Positions 9,963 to 18,930 of a DNA stretch of 64,000 nucleotides are shown here, in pieces. The stretch is from an uncultured Bryobacteraceae bacterium. GTDB lineage: Bacteria > Acidobacteriota > Terriglobia > Bryobacterales > Bryobacteraceae. Position numbers and translations under genes: made by a program. The notes beneath the pieces were generated by a model. It saw nothing but the letters and a program-made list of their open reading frames with translations, ran no database searches and was not told the origin of the DNA. Within the stretch, counting starts at the first letter, position 1. Every line of letters starts with the position of its first letter. The stretch is from assembly GCA_938003835.1 (NCBI GenBank), contig CALKXJ010000003.1, forward strand, positions 1-64,000, given 5' to 3'.

Positions 9963-12380
9963 ATGCGGTGGTTCGCGCTCGGTGCGAAACTGTGTCTCGG
10001 CGTACCCCTGGCTTTTTCGGCGACCTGCCCCAGTGGGGCTCCGCTCATTCACTTCCACCTGATCGTTGAACCGGGCGACGACGCGCCGGGGCACTCCGTT
10101 CGCTCGGTGAACCGAATCGTCCCCGGTCAAAAACTTGTCTACAACCCGATCAAGCCTCTGCCCGAGCATCTCAAGAAGGCGCAGGTGGCGCTCGTGCTCG
10201 CCTCGTCGCGGCCAAGCGAAGGACTGGTGGTGCTCGAGCCCAAGTCGGCCCGGGCGCTAGCCGCCTGGAAGGTTCCCGTCCGCGCCTCGGTCGTGGCGCT
10301 CGTTTACGGACCGCAAGGCCTCGACACAAAAAGGGTGAGCAGCCTGCTCAAGAAGGACCGGGAGCTGGTGGACCAGCTCGCTGACTACGCGCAGCAGACG
10401 GCCAGCACCGAGACGCTGCTCAACGCCCTGGCGGCCTGGGATCGCTCGCCCACGGCGACGGAGAATCTCAACGCGGCGCTCGTGGGCTTTTCGGCCGCTT
10501 TCGGCCGGCCCTTGCCGACCCTCAACCGCAATGCGCCGCTTGACGAGCAGATGGCGACGTTGATGCGCGCGCTGAACCCGGCGCTTTCCACCTACGACCC
10601 GCTCGCTCCGGAGCCCCAGCAGCGCATGCAACAGTCGGCGCTGCTGGCCGCTACCGTGGGTGGCCTTTTCTTCGGCGGGCCGGTCGGGCTGGCCGCCGGC
10701 GGCGCCTCGATGTTCGTCAACCTGAGCTCGATGATGTTTCCGGACACCGATTTCCGCTCCGCCTTCGCGCAAGCCGGCCCGGGCGAATCTTATCTGATGT
10801 GCGCCCGGCGGGACCGGCCGCGCTCGCGGACGCGCTTGGCCTATCTTTGGGCGGTGCGCGTGCCGGACGCCGATCCGCCGTCGCTCGAAATTGTCGCTCC
10901 GGCGCGTCTGCTCGCCGGAGCGCGCACCGCCGTCGGCGCCCGGGTGGGCGACAACACGGCCTGGAGGAACCTGCCCCGCGTGCGCGACTGGTACTTGGTC
11001 TGTTCCTCCGACTGCGGAGGCAGGATCCCGGTCAAGGTCCGGCCCGTGCCCGAGAAGGAATCTCTGGAGATCGATTTGACGGGCGCAGCCTCGGCCTCCG
11101 GGACCTACAAGCTCGCAGGCACCTGGGACTGGGAGACATTTGAGGTAGCCGGCGAGCTCGAAGTTCACGGACTTTCCGGTGAGGCCCCACGCCTGGCCGC
11201 CGGTGCGGCAGACCGGCTGGTGAAAGGCTCCGGCCGGGTCTCAGTCGAGATCGAAGGCAAGGACCTCGAATTTGTCGAGAAGGCCGAACTTCTCGCGGCG
11301 AACGCCGATTCCGGCGCCGCCCAACCGCTCGAGTTCACGCGAAGGAACGAGTCGGCGCCGGGGGCCGTCTCTCTCGCGGTCAGCCTCGATACGAACGCGC
11401 TGGAGCCCGGCAGCTACCGGCTCCGTCTCAATTTCCCGGAAGGAACGGTGCGGGAACTCTCTTTGCGGCTTTTGCCGCCGCATCCGAAATTGGAAGGCCT
11501 GCCGATCCGCGTCAACCTCGGCGAGCCTGCGCAGCGAGTGCTGCTTCGCGGCTCGGGGCTGGAGCGGATCGAGCGGATCGACTCCCCGCTGGCCGAGATC
11601 GAGCTGAGCGACGGCGTGGCCGCGGGCGGTCGCGAGGCCCTTGTTCGCCTGGGCCGCAAGGCGGCGCGAGGCGACCGCATTCCGTTCGAGCTGCGCGTCG
11701 AGGGGCTCGAGCAGCCGCTGGCAGTGCCGGGTGCACTCGAAGTGATCGGACCGAGGCCCCGCATCACGGCGGCGCAAGCCTCGCTGCCTCAGACCCTGGG
11801 AGTCGAACTCGCCGAGGGCGAGCTGGCTTCCGGCGTGTTCGCTGGCTTCTCGCTGCGCGTCGAGCCGCTCGAGGGGGCGCCTTTGGCCCGCGTGGAGTGC
11901 CTGGAAAAAGAGTTGACCATCCGCGCTGAGACCGCGCGCGTCGACGAGACGCGTTCTTCTCTGCGGCTGCGTCAGGCCGGCGCCGCTCTGTTTCTCTCGC
12001 TCGATCCCGGCGCCTTTGGCCGGCCCGGTTGCACGCTTACGGTTGTGGTGTCGACGGATGCACAGGGGCCCTCGGAACCCCTCGAGCTGGGACGCGTGGT
12101 GCGGCTGCCGCGGATCGATAAGTTCGAGGTCACCGATCAGAAGGTCGGCGAGCTCGGCTACGCGGCCACGCTCGAAGGCGAAGAATTGGAACTGATCGAG
12201 CGCGTCGGCTGGGACGCAGAGGCCGGCCTGCCGGTCACCGAACTGCCCGTGCCGGTGGCCGGCGGCAACAAACAGAGCCTGCGCGTTACCGTCCCGTGGC
12301 CCGCTCCGAAGCCGCGAGCGCCGCTTTACGTCTGGTTGCGAGGCGAATCCGAGGGACGCGCCACCAGCGCGCGTTACTGA
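9963..12380 (+). CDS. Large secreted protein of unknown function
   Basis: I do not recognise this 805-residue protein. It has a Sec signal peptide (MRWFALGAKLCLGVPLAFSA) followed by a mature part starting near Cys. Residues about 225-260 contain a glycine-rich hydrophobic segment (LLAATVGGLFFGGPVGLAAG) that could sit in or against a membrane. The remaining 550 residues are rich in Val, Leu and charged residues with repeating beta-like patterns (VSVEIEGKDLEFVEKAELL, RVLLRGSGLERIERI, LEGEELELIERVGW), reminiscent of tandem IPT/TIG-like or other Ig-fold domains. It follows the SDR gene by 37 bases and may be co-transcribed. Confidence 0.6.
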   Translation: MRWFALGAKLCLGVPLAFSATCPSGAPLIHFHLIVEPGDDAPGHSVRSVNRIVPGQKLVYNPIKPLPEHLKKAQVALVLASSRPSEGLVVLEPKSARALAAWKVPVRASVVALVYGPQGLDTKRVSSLLKKDRELVDQLADYAQQTASTETLLNALAAWDRSPTATENLNAALVGFSAAFGRPLPTLNRNAPLDEQMATLMRALNPALSTYDPLAPEPQQRMQQSALLAATVGGLFFGGPVGLAAGGASMFVNLSSMMFPDTDFRSAFAQAGPGESYLMCARRDRPRSRTRLAYLWAVRVPDADPPSLEIVAPARLLAGARTAVGARVGDNTAWRNLPRVRDWYLVCSSDCGGRIPVKVRPVPEKESLEIDLTGAASASGTYKLAGTWDWETFEVAGELEVHGLSGEAPRLAAGAADRLVKGSGRVSVEIEGKDLEFVEKAELLAANADSGAAQPLEFTRRNESAPGAVSLAVSLDTNALEPGSYRLRLNFPEGTVRELSLRLLPPHPKLEGLPIRVNLGEPAQRVLLRGSGLERIERIDSPLAEIELSDGVAAGGREALVRLGRKAARGDRIPFELRVEGLEQPLAVPGALEVIGPRPRITAAQASLPQTLGVELAEGELASGVFAGFSLRVEPLEGAPLARVECLEKELTIRAETARVDETRSSLRLRQAGAALFLSLDPGAFGRPGCTLTVVVSTDAQGPSEPLELGRVVRLPRIDKFEVTDQKVGELGYAATLEGEELELIERVGWDAEAGLPVTELPVPVAGGNKQSLRVTVPWPAPKPRAPLYVWLRGESEGRATSARY

Positions 12381-12390
12381 CGCGACACCC

Positions 12391-13065
12391 TCAGCCCGCG
12401 GCGGCCCGGGCGAGCGCTGGGGCCGCCCGCGCGGTCACGGCCCCGCACGGGCAGGTGTCCTCAAGGAACGCATAGCCGCGCAGTTGGGCGATGACGCTCT
12501 CGCGGACCAGATGAAGCCCCTCGTGCGCCTCGCATTCGTAAGCCAGGAGTTCGCCATGCGCGTCCCGGTACTGCTCGAAGACGGGTGCTTCGAAAGCGCG
12601 CCAGAACAGCTCGCGATCGGCCGCGGTCAAGGGCGCCTGTGACGGTCCGGTGAAAGCGAGCACGCCGAATTCCAGTGGTCCAAGAGGGGCTGCACCGTCA
12701 AGGACGGCCTGAGCCAGCTCCCTGAGCGCCGGCACCGGGCCGGCGATCGCCCCGGGGGCGAACCGCCGCAAGGCGCCGGCGGAGAGTTCCATGAACACGC
12801 GCGCGCCCGAGCCCACGCGGAACCAGGGCCTGAGTACGGCGAGGCGGATGCCGGGCCCCCAGGGTGTGGCGATCGGCACAGGCCGCTGTCGCAGCCAATC
12901 TCGGGCTCTGAAATCGATTCGAGGAACGCGGAGGCGGACGACGACCCGGGGAACCCGAACCGCGCGACGGGGGAGGTGCTTGCGGTGGCCGACAAGCGCC
13001 GGCAAGAGGGGACTCCTCTCCTGCCGGAAGGTCCCGGGTAGCCGGCAGCGGACGGCTACGCGCAT
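12391..13065 (-). CDS. Hypothetical protein, weakly like the C-terminal part of CoA ligases
   Basis: A 224-residue Arg/Ala-rich reading frame with no clear start signal. The second half has a pattern (FEQYRDAHGELLAYECEAHE, GLHLVRE) and a final DTCPCG that faintly recall the C-terminal region of phenylacetate-CoA ligase/F390-synthetase proteins, where a Cys-Pro-Cys-Gly motif follows the LHV segment. The N-terminal nucleotide-binding half of such enzymes is absent, so if related it is a truncated or diverged derivative. It converges on the 805-residue secreted protein and ends 10 bases from it. Both function and start are uncertain. Confidence 0.45.
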   Translation of the reverse strand: MRVAVRCRLPGTFRQERSPLLPALVGHRKHLPRRAVRVPRVVVRLRVPRIDFRARDWLRQRPVPIATPWGPGIRLAVLRPWFRVGSGARVFMELSAGALRRFAPGAIAGPVPALRELAQAVLDGAAPLGPLEFGVLAFTGPSQAPLTAADRELFWRAFEAPVFEQYRDAHGELLAYECEAHEGLHLVRESVIAQLRGYAFLEDTCPCGAVTARAAPALARAAAG

Positions 13066-13139
13066 ACCTTCAAGCTTGTGGAGATGTTTGATACCAGAAA
13101 GAAAGTGGGCCGGCGAGCAAATTTCTCTCAGCGGAGGGT

Positions 13140-14048
13140 TCAGCCGAGCAGCCCGGCCAGGTTCTCGCCGAAGATCGCCCGCGCGTCCTCAGCCGTCACG
13201 CCGATCGCTTCGAGCGCCTTTACCTGCTCGTCGAAGATCGCCCGGTGCCAGCCCCGCGGGAAGAAGGACGAGTCGGTGCCGAACAGCAGCCGCCGCGCCC
13301 CGGCCACTTCGAACGCTCTCTCGAAAACCATCCTAAGGTCGACCGGCGGCGCCTGGTAGCGCATCCAACTGTTGCTGCTCGAAGTGTCCAGAAAGACGTT
13401 CGGGCACAGGTCCGCCACCATGAGCGCCTCCCGGAAGTAGCCGGCGCCGAAATGAGGGATGACAAAGCGGACCTGGGGATACCGTAACGCGACGCCGTGG
13501 AGATCGACCGGGTCGGAGAAGCGCAACTCGAACGGGGAGGCGAGGCCGAGCTTCTTGCGCACGCCGACCGTCAGTACGCCGCAGTGGACGAAGACCACCG
13601 CACCGTGCGCCGCCGCGAGCTCGAGCACCGGCCGCACGCGCTCATCGTGCACGAAGTAGCCGTGCATGGCCGGAAGCAGCGAGATGCCTCGGAGGCCGCG
13701 CTCGAGCGCTCGTTCGGCCCGGCTCAGGGCATCCGGAGCGAGCGGGTTCAGGAAGAAGTAACCGAAGAAGCGCTTGGGGAAAGCCCTGACGGCGGCGATT
13801 ACGGAATCCTCGTCCCCCGGCAAACTGGCGATCAATACCGCCTGCGCCACGCCGTGCCGGTCCAGCTCCTCCACCCACCGCGCGGCGAGCTTCTCCGGCT
13901 CCTCCGGCGGCATCTCCCAGCCCAGGATCGGCCCCATCTGCTCGACCCGCAGCCCCGGCTTCTGCCCGGCAAGGAGCGTGAAGTAGGAGTGCGAGAAGAA
14001 ATGTACGTGGGCGTCGCGGACTTCGAGTTTGCCCCAGGGCGCCTGCAT
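13140..14048 (-). CDS. Amidohydrolase family protein (TIM-barrel metal enzyme)
   Basis: The 302-residue product carries amidohydrolase-2 metal-site motifs in order: DAHVHFF (HxH) at the N-terminus, a mid-protein VFVHCG, VIPHFGAGYFREA for a further His, and the C-terminal GTDSSFFPRGW aspartate. These fit the ACMSD/2-pyrone-4,6-dicarboxylate hydrolase branch of decarboxylases and hydrolases acting on small carboxylated substrates. The ATG at 14048 touches the stop of the upstream transketolase subunit, so it is the last gene of a three-gene operon and probably acts in the same sugar or ring-cleavage pathway. The specific substrate is unknown. Confidence 0.75.
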   Translation of the reverse strand: MQAPWGKLEVRDAHVHFFSHSYFTLLAGQKPGLRVEQMGPILGWEMPPEEPEKLAARWVEELDRHGVAQAVLIASLPGDEDSVIAAVRAFPKRFFGYFFLNPLAPDALSRAERALERGLRGISLLPAMHGYFVHDERVRPVLELAAAHGAVVFVHCGVLTVGVRKKLGLASPFELRFSDPVDLHGVALRYPQVRFVIPHFGAGYFREALMVADLCPNVFLDTSSSNSWMRYQAPPVDLRMVFERAFEVAGARRLLFGTDSSFFPRGWHRAIFDEQVKALEAIGVTAEDARAIFGENLAGLLG

Positions 14049-14049
14049 A

Positions 14050-15021
14050 CTAGCGCTTGCGCGCCAGGGCGCGGCGCACAGCCTCCACAATGTTGCGCGC
14101 CACCAGGCCGTATTTTTCCATGAGGGCAGCCGGCGGTCCGCTCTCGGCGTAGGTCTCGCGGATGCCGACGAACTCCATCACCGTCGGGTGCAGCTCGGCC
14201 ACCGTCTGCGCGACGCGGACGCCGAGCCCGCTGTCGATCAGGTGCTCTTCGGCCACCACGATCGCGCCGGTTTCGGCTGCCGCGCGCCGCACCGCCTCGC
14301 GGTCGAGCGGCTTGATGCTGTACATGTCGATGACGCGCGCCGAGATTCCCTCGCTCTCAAGCTCTTCGGCCGCCCGGATGGCCTCCGCTACCAGCAGGCC
14401 GGTGGCGATGATCGTCACGTCGCTTCCGGGAATCAATTCGACCGAGCCGCCGATGTGAAACTCCTGCCCGGGCGTGTAGACCACCGGCGCCGGCGGCCGG
14501 CCCGCGCGGATGTAGACAGGCCCGTCATGGTAGGCCGCCACCGGAACCAGCGCCTTCATCGCCACCTCGTCGGCGGGGTTCAGCACCACGAAGCCAGGGA
14601 GCGCGCACATCAGGGCGATGTCCTCGATGGCCATCTGCGAGGGGCCGTCTTCGCCGATCGAGATGCCCGCATGCGTACCCACCACCTTGAAGCTCTTCAC
14701 TTGCGGATAGGCCACCGCCACGCGGAGCTGCTCGAAGCCCTTGTTGATGACGAAGCAGGAAAAGCTCGAAACGAAGGCGATCTTGCCGGAGGAGGCCAGC
14801 CCGGCTCCGATGCCGACCATGTTGGCCTCGGCGATGCCGCAGGAGAAAAAGCGCTCCGGGAAGGCCTGCGCGAACTTGTGCGTCATGGTGGACTTCGACA
14901 GATCGGCGTCGCAGACCACGATGCGCGGATCCCGTTTGCCGAGCTCGAGCAGAGCGTCGCCGAAGGCCGCCCGCGTGGCGGCGCCCCGTCTCAGTTCAAA
15001 GCGCGTCGTATGAGCCGACAT
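14050..15021 (-). CDS. Transketolase, C-terminal subunit
   Basis: The 323-residue product is the pyrimidine-binding plus C-terminal half of a split transketolase: TRAAFGDALLELGKRDPRIV, the catalytic-Glu region FSCGIAEANMVGIGAGLA, the GEDGPSQMAIEDIALM loop and the C-terminal regulatory fold ending VEAVRRALARKR. It pairs with the gene upstream to make a ThDP enzyme moving two-carbon units between sugar phosphates in the pentose phosphate pathway. Its start ATG overlaps the stop codon of the N-terminal subunit (ATGA-type overlap at 15021), indicating translational coupling and a 1:1 complex. Split transketolases are common in archaea and several bacterial phyla. Confidence 0.88.
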   Translation of the reverse strand: MSAHTTRFELRRGAATRAAFGDALLELGKRDPRIVVCDADLSKSTMTHKFAQAFPERFFSCGIAEANMVGIGAGLASSGKIAFVSSFSCFVINKGFEQLRVAVAYPQVKSFKVVGTHAGISIGEDGPSQMAIEDIALMCALPGFVVLNPADEVAMKALVPVAAYHDGPVYIRAGRPPAPVVYTPGQEFHIGGSVELIPGSDVTIIATGLLVAEAIRAAEELESEGISARVIDMYSIKPLDREAVRRAAAETGAIVVAEEHLIDSGLGVRVAQTVAELHPTVMEFVGIRETYAESGPPAALMEKYGLVARNIVEAVRRALARKR

Positions 15022-15842
15022 CAGGCAAGCTCCTTGAGGGCCAGCTCGACCTCTTCGGGCGTCGGCGCGATGCCGTGCCACTTCGGAACGTTCTCCATAA
15101 AGGAAACACCCTTGCCCTTCACCGTGTGCGCGATCACCACCGTCGGGCGGCTCTTGATCGTCTCGGCTTCGGTGAAGGCCCGCTGGAGCGACGGAATGTC
15201 GTGGCCGTCCAGCTCGATCACATGCCAGCCGAAGCCTTGCCACTTCGCCGCGAAGGGTTCGAGCTCCATGACGTCCTTGATGAAACCATCCAACTGGGCC
15301 TTGTTGTAGTCGACGATCGCCACCAGGTTGTCCACCTTATGAAACGCGGCAAACATCGCCGCTTCCCAGATCTGCCCTTCCTGGCTCTCGCCGTCGCCCA
15401 GCACCACATAGGTGCGGTAGCTCTTGCCGTCCAGCCGGGCGGCGAGCGCCATGCCCAGCCCGATCGACAGGCCCTGGCCGAGCGAGCCCGTGGAGGCCTC
15501 GAGCGCCGGAATGAAGCGCCGGTCCGGGTGGCCCTGGTAGATCGAGCCCAGCTTGCGCAGAGTCTTGAGCTGATCCACCGGCGTGTAGCCGGCCTCGGCG
15601 AGCACGGCATACAGCGCCGGGCAGCCGTGCCCTTTCGAGAGAATGAACCGGTCGCGGTCCTCCCAGCGCGGGTTCCGCGGATCATGTCGCATGACGCTGA
15701 AAAACAGCGTTACGAGGATTTCCACCGCCGAGAGCGACCCGCCCGGATGGCCCGAGCCGGCCGCCCCGGTCATCTCGATGATGTGCCGGCGCACGCGACG
15801 GCAGATGAGTTGGAGTTCTTCAAGAGTGCGGATTTCAGGCAT
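15021..15842 (-). CDS. Transketolase, N-terminal subunit
   Basis: The 273-residue ThDP-binding half of a split transketolase. It shows GAAGSGHPGGSLSAVEILVT near the N-terminus, SKGHGCPALYAVLAEAG, the magnesium/diphosphate signature GDGESQEGQIWEA and IVDYNKAQLDG that closes it. The start is set at ATG 15842 (MPEIRTLEELQLIC) because a GGAAAG ribosome-binding site lies 9 bases upstream; the open frame extends 13 codons further. It is the first gene of a transketolase-amidohydrolase operon, divergent from the double-ACT gene. Confidence 0.88.
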   Translation of the reverse strand: MPEIRTLEELQLICRRVRRHIIEMTGAAGSGHPGGSLSAVEILVTLFFSVMRHDPRNPRWEDRDRFILSKGHGCPALYAVLAEAGYTPVDQLKTLRKLGSIYQGHPDRRFIPALEASTGSLGQGLSIGLGMALAARLDGKSYRTYVVLGDGESQEGQIWEAAMFAAFHKVDNLVAIVDYNKAQLDGFIKDVMELEPFAAKWQGFGWHVIELDGHDIPSLQRAFTEAETIKSRPTVVIAHTVKGKGVSFMENVPKWHGIAPTPEEVELALKELA

Positions 15843-15943
15843 CCGAATAACTTTCCACTGTATCACAGCGGAACTTGCCAACTGCCCGTCGAAGACGCTA
15901 CCCTTACACTGATCAAACGTTTCTGTTCATTGGGAGGATTTGG

Positions 15944-16357
15944 ATGGCAACTGCGATTACGAAAGTGGACCGCTTCTCTGTCGACGTGCCGCATCAAGCG
16001 GGCGAGGGTGCACGAGTGCTGGAGGCGCTGGCCGCCGAGAAAGTGAATCTGATCGCGGCCTGGGGCTATCCGCTCGGTGATTCCGGGCAGGCCCGCATCG
16101 AGCTGGTGCCCGCTGACAGCGCTGCCCTTCGCGCCGCCGCTCGCAAGGCCAAAATCAAACTCAACAAGGAGGCCGTCTCCTTCCACGTGGTGGGACCGGA
16201 CAAGCCCGGCGCCGTCGCCGCGGCCCTGCGAAAGCTGGCCGATGCGGGCATCAGCATCCACGCGCTCCAGGCCGTTTCCTCGGGCTCTCGTTACGGCTGC
16301 CTGCTCGAGGTGGCGGCTTCGGACGTCCGTAAGGCCGCCAAGGCGCTGGGCCTGTAG
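15944..16357 (+). CDS. Tandem ACT-domain protein
   Basis: A 137-residue protein built of two ACT domains. The first (1-68) contains FSVDVPHQAGEGARVLEALA and the second (69-137) FHVVGPDKPGAVAAALRKLA followed by DAGISIHALQAVSSGSRYGC, the usual pattern of an amino-acid-binding beta-alpha-beta regulatory module. There is no catalytic domain, so it probably works as a stand-alone ligand sensor. A GGGAGGAT ribosome-binding site precedes ATG 15944, which excludes the longer open frame. It is divergently transcribed from the transketolase operon with about 100 bases between, which could hold promoters for both. Confidence 0.75.
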   Translation: MATAITKVDRFSVDVPHQAGEGARVLEALAAEKVNLIAAWGYPLGDSGQARIELVPADSAALRAAARKAKIKLNKEAVSFHVVGPDKPGAVAAALRKLADAGISIHALQAVSSGSRYGCLLEVAASDVRKAAKALGL

Positions 16358-16391
16358 CCGCAGCCGGTCCCTCGACCCTGCCACAGGAAGG

Positions 16392-17810
16392 TCACACCGG
16401 GTCGTTCCAGGGGCGGTCGCCCGGCCAAGCTTCCAGGGCCTCGCGCCAGAGCTTCCAACGCTCGCGGAAGTAGGCTAGCTGATCGGGTCGGCCGCCCTCG
16501 CGCGCCAGGTTGCGCTCCTCGAGCGGATCGTTGCGCAGCTCATAGAGTTCCTCGAACAGCGGTTGCGTATCGAGATAGCGCGTATACTTCCACTCGGTGG
16601 TGCGCACGCCTTCGGTCCGCGGAATCCAGGCGTGAGCGAACAGATGCTCGTAGAACCACTCGGTGCGCCACTTGACGCTGCGGCCCCCGATTAGCGGCGT
16701 CAAGTCGCGCCCTTGCATCGGCGGAGCCGCCGCTCCGGCCAAGCTCAGAATGGTCGGGGCGAGGTCGATGTTGAGCGTCATCTCGCTCCGGCGCGTTCCG
16801 CGGCGTGATCTCTCCAAACGCGGATCGTAGACGACGAGCGGGACGCGAATCGACTCCTCGTGCATGAACCATTTCCCGGCCAGGCCGTGCTCGCCGAGAT
16901 AAAAGCCGTTGTCGGAGGTAAAAAGGATCACCGTGCTGTCGGCGGCGCCCATTTTCTCCAACTGTTCCCGGATGCGTCCCACCACCGTGTCGACTTCGGT
17001 GATCAGCCGGTAGTAGGCCTTGACTGACTCCTGATAGAGCGGCGGCGTGCTGAAGCGGACCGCCCAGCGCCTGCGGGCCTCCGAACGCTGCACTTCGAGC
17101 GGCAGGATCTCGATGTAGCGCACCTCGGCCGTCTTGGGAACCGGAATCTCGACGCCCCGATAAAGGTGAGCCGTGGCGCGGGAGTGCAGGAACTGGCGCG
17201 GATCCTCATCCTGCACATGAGGCGCTTTGAAGCTGACGGAAAGGCAGAACGGCTGTGTCGGCGTCGAACCCCGCAGGAACTCGACAGCCTGATCGCCCAT
17301 CAGTTCGGTGAGGTGGACGCTCTCATCAGGGCGTTTGGGGAAGTAGTGGCCCTGCCCGGGGAAGCCGCGAAAGTAGTCGAAGCGGTCGGCGGGCATCCGG
17401 TTGCCGACGCCCCACTTGCCGATGAAGCCGGTGCGGTAGCCGGCGCGGCGCAGGATTTCGGGGTAGATGCGCCGGTACTGGGCCTCGGAAAAGTCGGTCT
17501 CGAAGTCATTGATCTTGTGGGAGCGCAGATAGAGGCCGGTAAACAGGCTCGCCCGGCTCGACATGCAGATCGACGTCGTGACGAAGTGATTGGTGAAGAC
17601 GACGCCTCCGGCCGCCATCTGGTCGATGTTCGGCGTCCGGATGATGCGGTTGCCCATGCATCCGAGCGTGTCCCAGCGCTGATCGTCGGTGACGAGCACC
17701 ACGAGGTTCGGGCGCCGGCCGGCGGCACCAGCCAGCGGGGAGACCGCAGCCAGGTAGAGGAAGCGGCGGCGCGGCAAACCAACGACTGGTCGAGGCATCG
17801 AGAACAGCAT
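16392..17810 (-). CDS. Sulfatase (arylsulfatase/choline-sulfatase family)
   Basis: A 472-residue sulfatase of the formylglycine-dependent family. The metal-binding VVLVTDDQRWDTLGC motif opens the domain, and the active-site segment ICMSSRASLFTG contains the Cys expected to be converted to formylglycine (C-x-S-S-R variant of C-x-P-S-R). The second metal motif is TSDNGFYLGEHGLAGKW. The N-terminus (PRRRFLYLAAVSPLAGAAG) is a likely Tat or Sec signal, so it acts outside the cytoplasm to release sulfate from esters, which could supply the sulfate reducer. The ATG at 17798 is an alternative start. Its start abuts the stop of the DUF362 gene upstream. Confidence 0.88.
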   Translation of the reverse strand: MLFSMPRPVVGLPRRRFLYLAAVSPLAGAAGRRPNLVVLVTDDQRWDTLGCMGNRIIRTPNIDQMAAGGVVFTNHFVTTSICMSSRASLFTGLYLRSHKINDFETDFSEAQYRRIYPEILRRAGYRTGFIGKWGVGNRMPADRFDYFRGFPGQGHYFPKRPDESVHLTELMGDQAVEFLRGSTPTQPFCLSVSFKAPHVQDEDPRQFLHSRATAHLYRGVEIPVPKTAEVRYIEILPLEVQRSEARRRWAVRFSTPPLYQESVKAYYRLITEVDTVVGRIREQLEKMGAADSTVILFTSDNGFYLGEHGLAGKWFMHEESIRVPLVVYDPRLERSRRGTRRSEMTLNIDLAPTILSLAGAAAPPMQGRDLTPLIGGRSVKWRTEWFYEHLFAHAWIPRTEGVRTTEWKYTRYLDTQPLFEELYELRNDPLEERNLAREGGRPDQLAYFRERWKLWREALEAWPGDRPWNDPV

Positions 17811-18929
17811 TCAAAGTATATCCCCGGCCAGTTGCCCGCCGCGCGAAAATGGGGATTGAGTATACTGTCCCCCATTTCCCCTGGCTGCATGTGCCCACGG
17901 ATCCACTGCGGCGAGGCGGATTCCGCGCTGGGCGGGGATGTCGTCGATCAGCGCGAACGGTTGGCGGAGCGAGCGCCAGTCCTCGCCCCGCTGCGCAATG
18001 TGGGCCTCGCGGATCGGCCCCAGGCGGCCGGAGGCCCAGGCGAGGTAGGCGATCTTTCGCGGATCAATGCCCATCAGGCGGGCGCAGGTGGCATCGACGG
18101 CGGCAAGGTTGCGGCCCACCACGAGCACGCCCGCAGGCCGCGGCGCGCCCAGGATCGGCCCGTCGCCTTCCATGCCCACGATGCCGTCGACGATCGCCAG
18201 ATGCACGGGGACGCTGGCGGCAATATCGACGATCGACTGGTGGATGCCTTCCTGGTGGAAGACGTTCTTGGGCCAGCCGTAGACGCTGCCCGGCATCAGG
18301 CCGAACAGGTTCTTCAGCGACAGCGTCACGCCGGTCCAGTGATGCGTCTTGAGCTTCGGCATCGACACCACCAGGTCGGCCTGGCGCAGCGTCGCGGGCA
18401 AGAGGAGCGAGTCGAGCCTGGTGAAGCGCCCGCGGTTGGGAACGCGGAAGAAACTGTCGGTGTTGAGATCGACGAAGGGGATGCGATCTTCGACGAGCAC
18501 CTCGGCCAGGCCGGACTCTTCGAGGACAAGCAGGCTGTCGCGGACGTGACCCGCGCCTTCGGCCACCGTCACCGAGGCCGCACCCAGGCGAAGGAAGGTC
18601 TCCGCCGCCGCCCGGATGAGGAGCGGATGGGTGTTGATGTGGCTGTGGGCGCGGTTGGGCTCGACGAGGTTGGGCTTGAGCAGCACGCGCCGGCCGCGGA
18701 TCCCCTCCGGCCCCCAACCAAGCTCGCGCAGGGCGCGCATGAGAAGATCGCCGAGCGGAGAGTCGTAACGTTCCGCCCGACCGATGAAGACCTCGGCAGT
18801 GAGGCCACCCTCGTGCGGCCCGTGGTACCACCAGCCGGCGCCCAGGCCGGCGGCGCCGCCCGCTCCCAGCAAGGCCAGGAAGCTCCGCCGCGAGCGCTCC
18901 GGTTTTCCCGATCCATCAGGTACCGGCAC
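17811..18929 (-). CDS. Tat-exported DUF362 domain protein
   Basis: The 372-residue product begins with a twin-arginine signal (RSRRSFLALLGAGGAAGLGA) and carries the DUF362 core: VLLKPNLVEPN, the LGAASVTVAEGAG segment, MPKLKTHHWTGVTLSLKNLF and the LAIVDGIVGMEGDGPILG motif. DUF362 proteins are poorly understood; several relatives bind metals or Fe-S clusters, but no ferredoxin cysteines are visible here. GTG 18929 has an AGGAGG ribosome-binding site and lies next to the stop of the cyclase-like gene. The last 30 or so residues (QYTQSPFSRGGQ) are encoded by a dispersed DNA repeat, so the natural C-terminus has probably been rewritten. Confidence 0.75.
   Translation of the reverse strand: MPVPDGSGKPERSRRSFLALLGAGGAAGLGAGWWYHGPHEGGLTAEVFIGRAERYDSPLGDLLMRALRELGWGPEGIRGRRVLLKPNLVEPNRAHSHINTHPLLIRAAAETFLRLGAASVTVAEGAGHVRDSLLVLEESGLAEVLVEDRIPFVDLNTDSFFRVPNRGRFTRLDSLLLPATLRQADLVVSMPKLKTHHWTGVTLSLKNLFGLMPGSVYGWPKNVFHQEGIHQSIVDIAASVPVHLAIVDGIVGMEGDGPILGAPRPAGVLVVGRNLAAVDATCARLMGIDPRKIAYLAWASGRLGPIREAHIAQRGEDWRSLRQPFALIDDIPAQRGIRLAAVDPWAHAARGNGGQYTQSPFSRGGQLAGDIL
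17847..17877. repeat. Second copy of the GTATAC repeat, inside the DUF362 3' end
   Basis: AAATGGGGATTGAGTATACTG followed by TCCCCCATTT repeats the right arm and flank of the element at 116-147 almost exactly. Here only one arm is present, and it lies within the coding end of the DUF362 gene and just upstream of the sulfatase start. The repeat has kept the reading frame open. Confidence 0.75.
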
Positions 18930-18930
18930 G

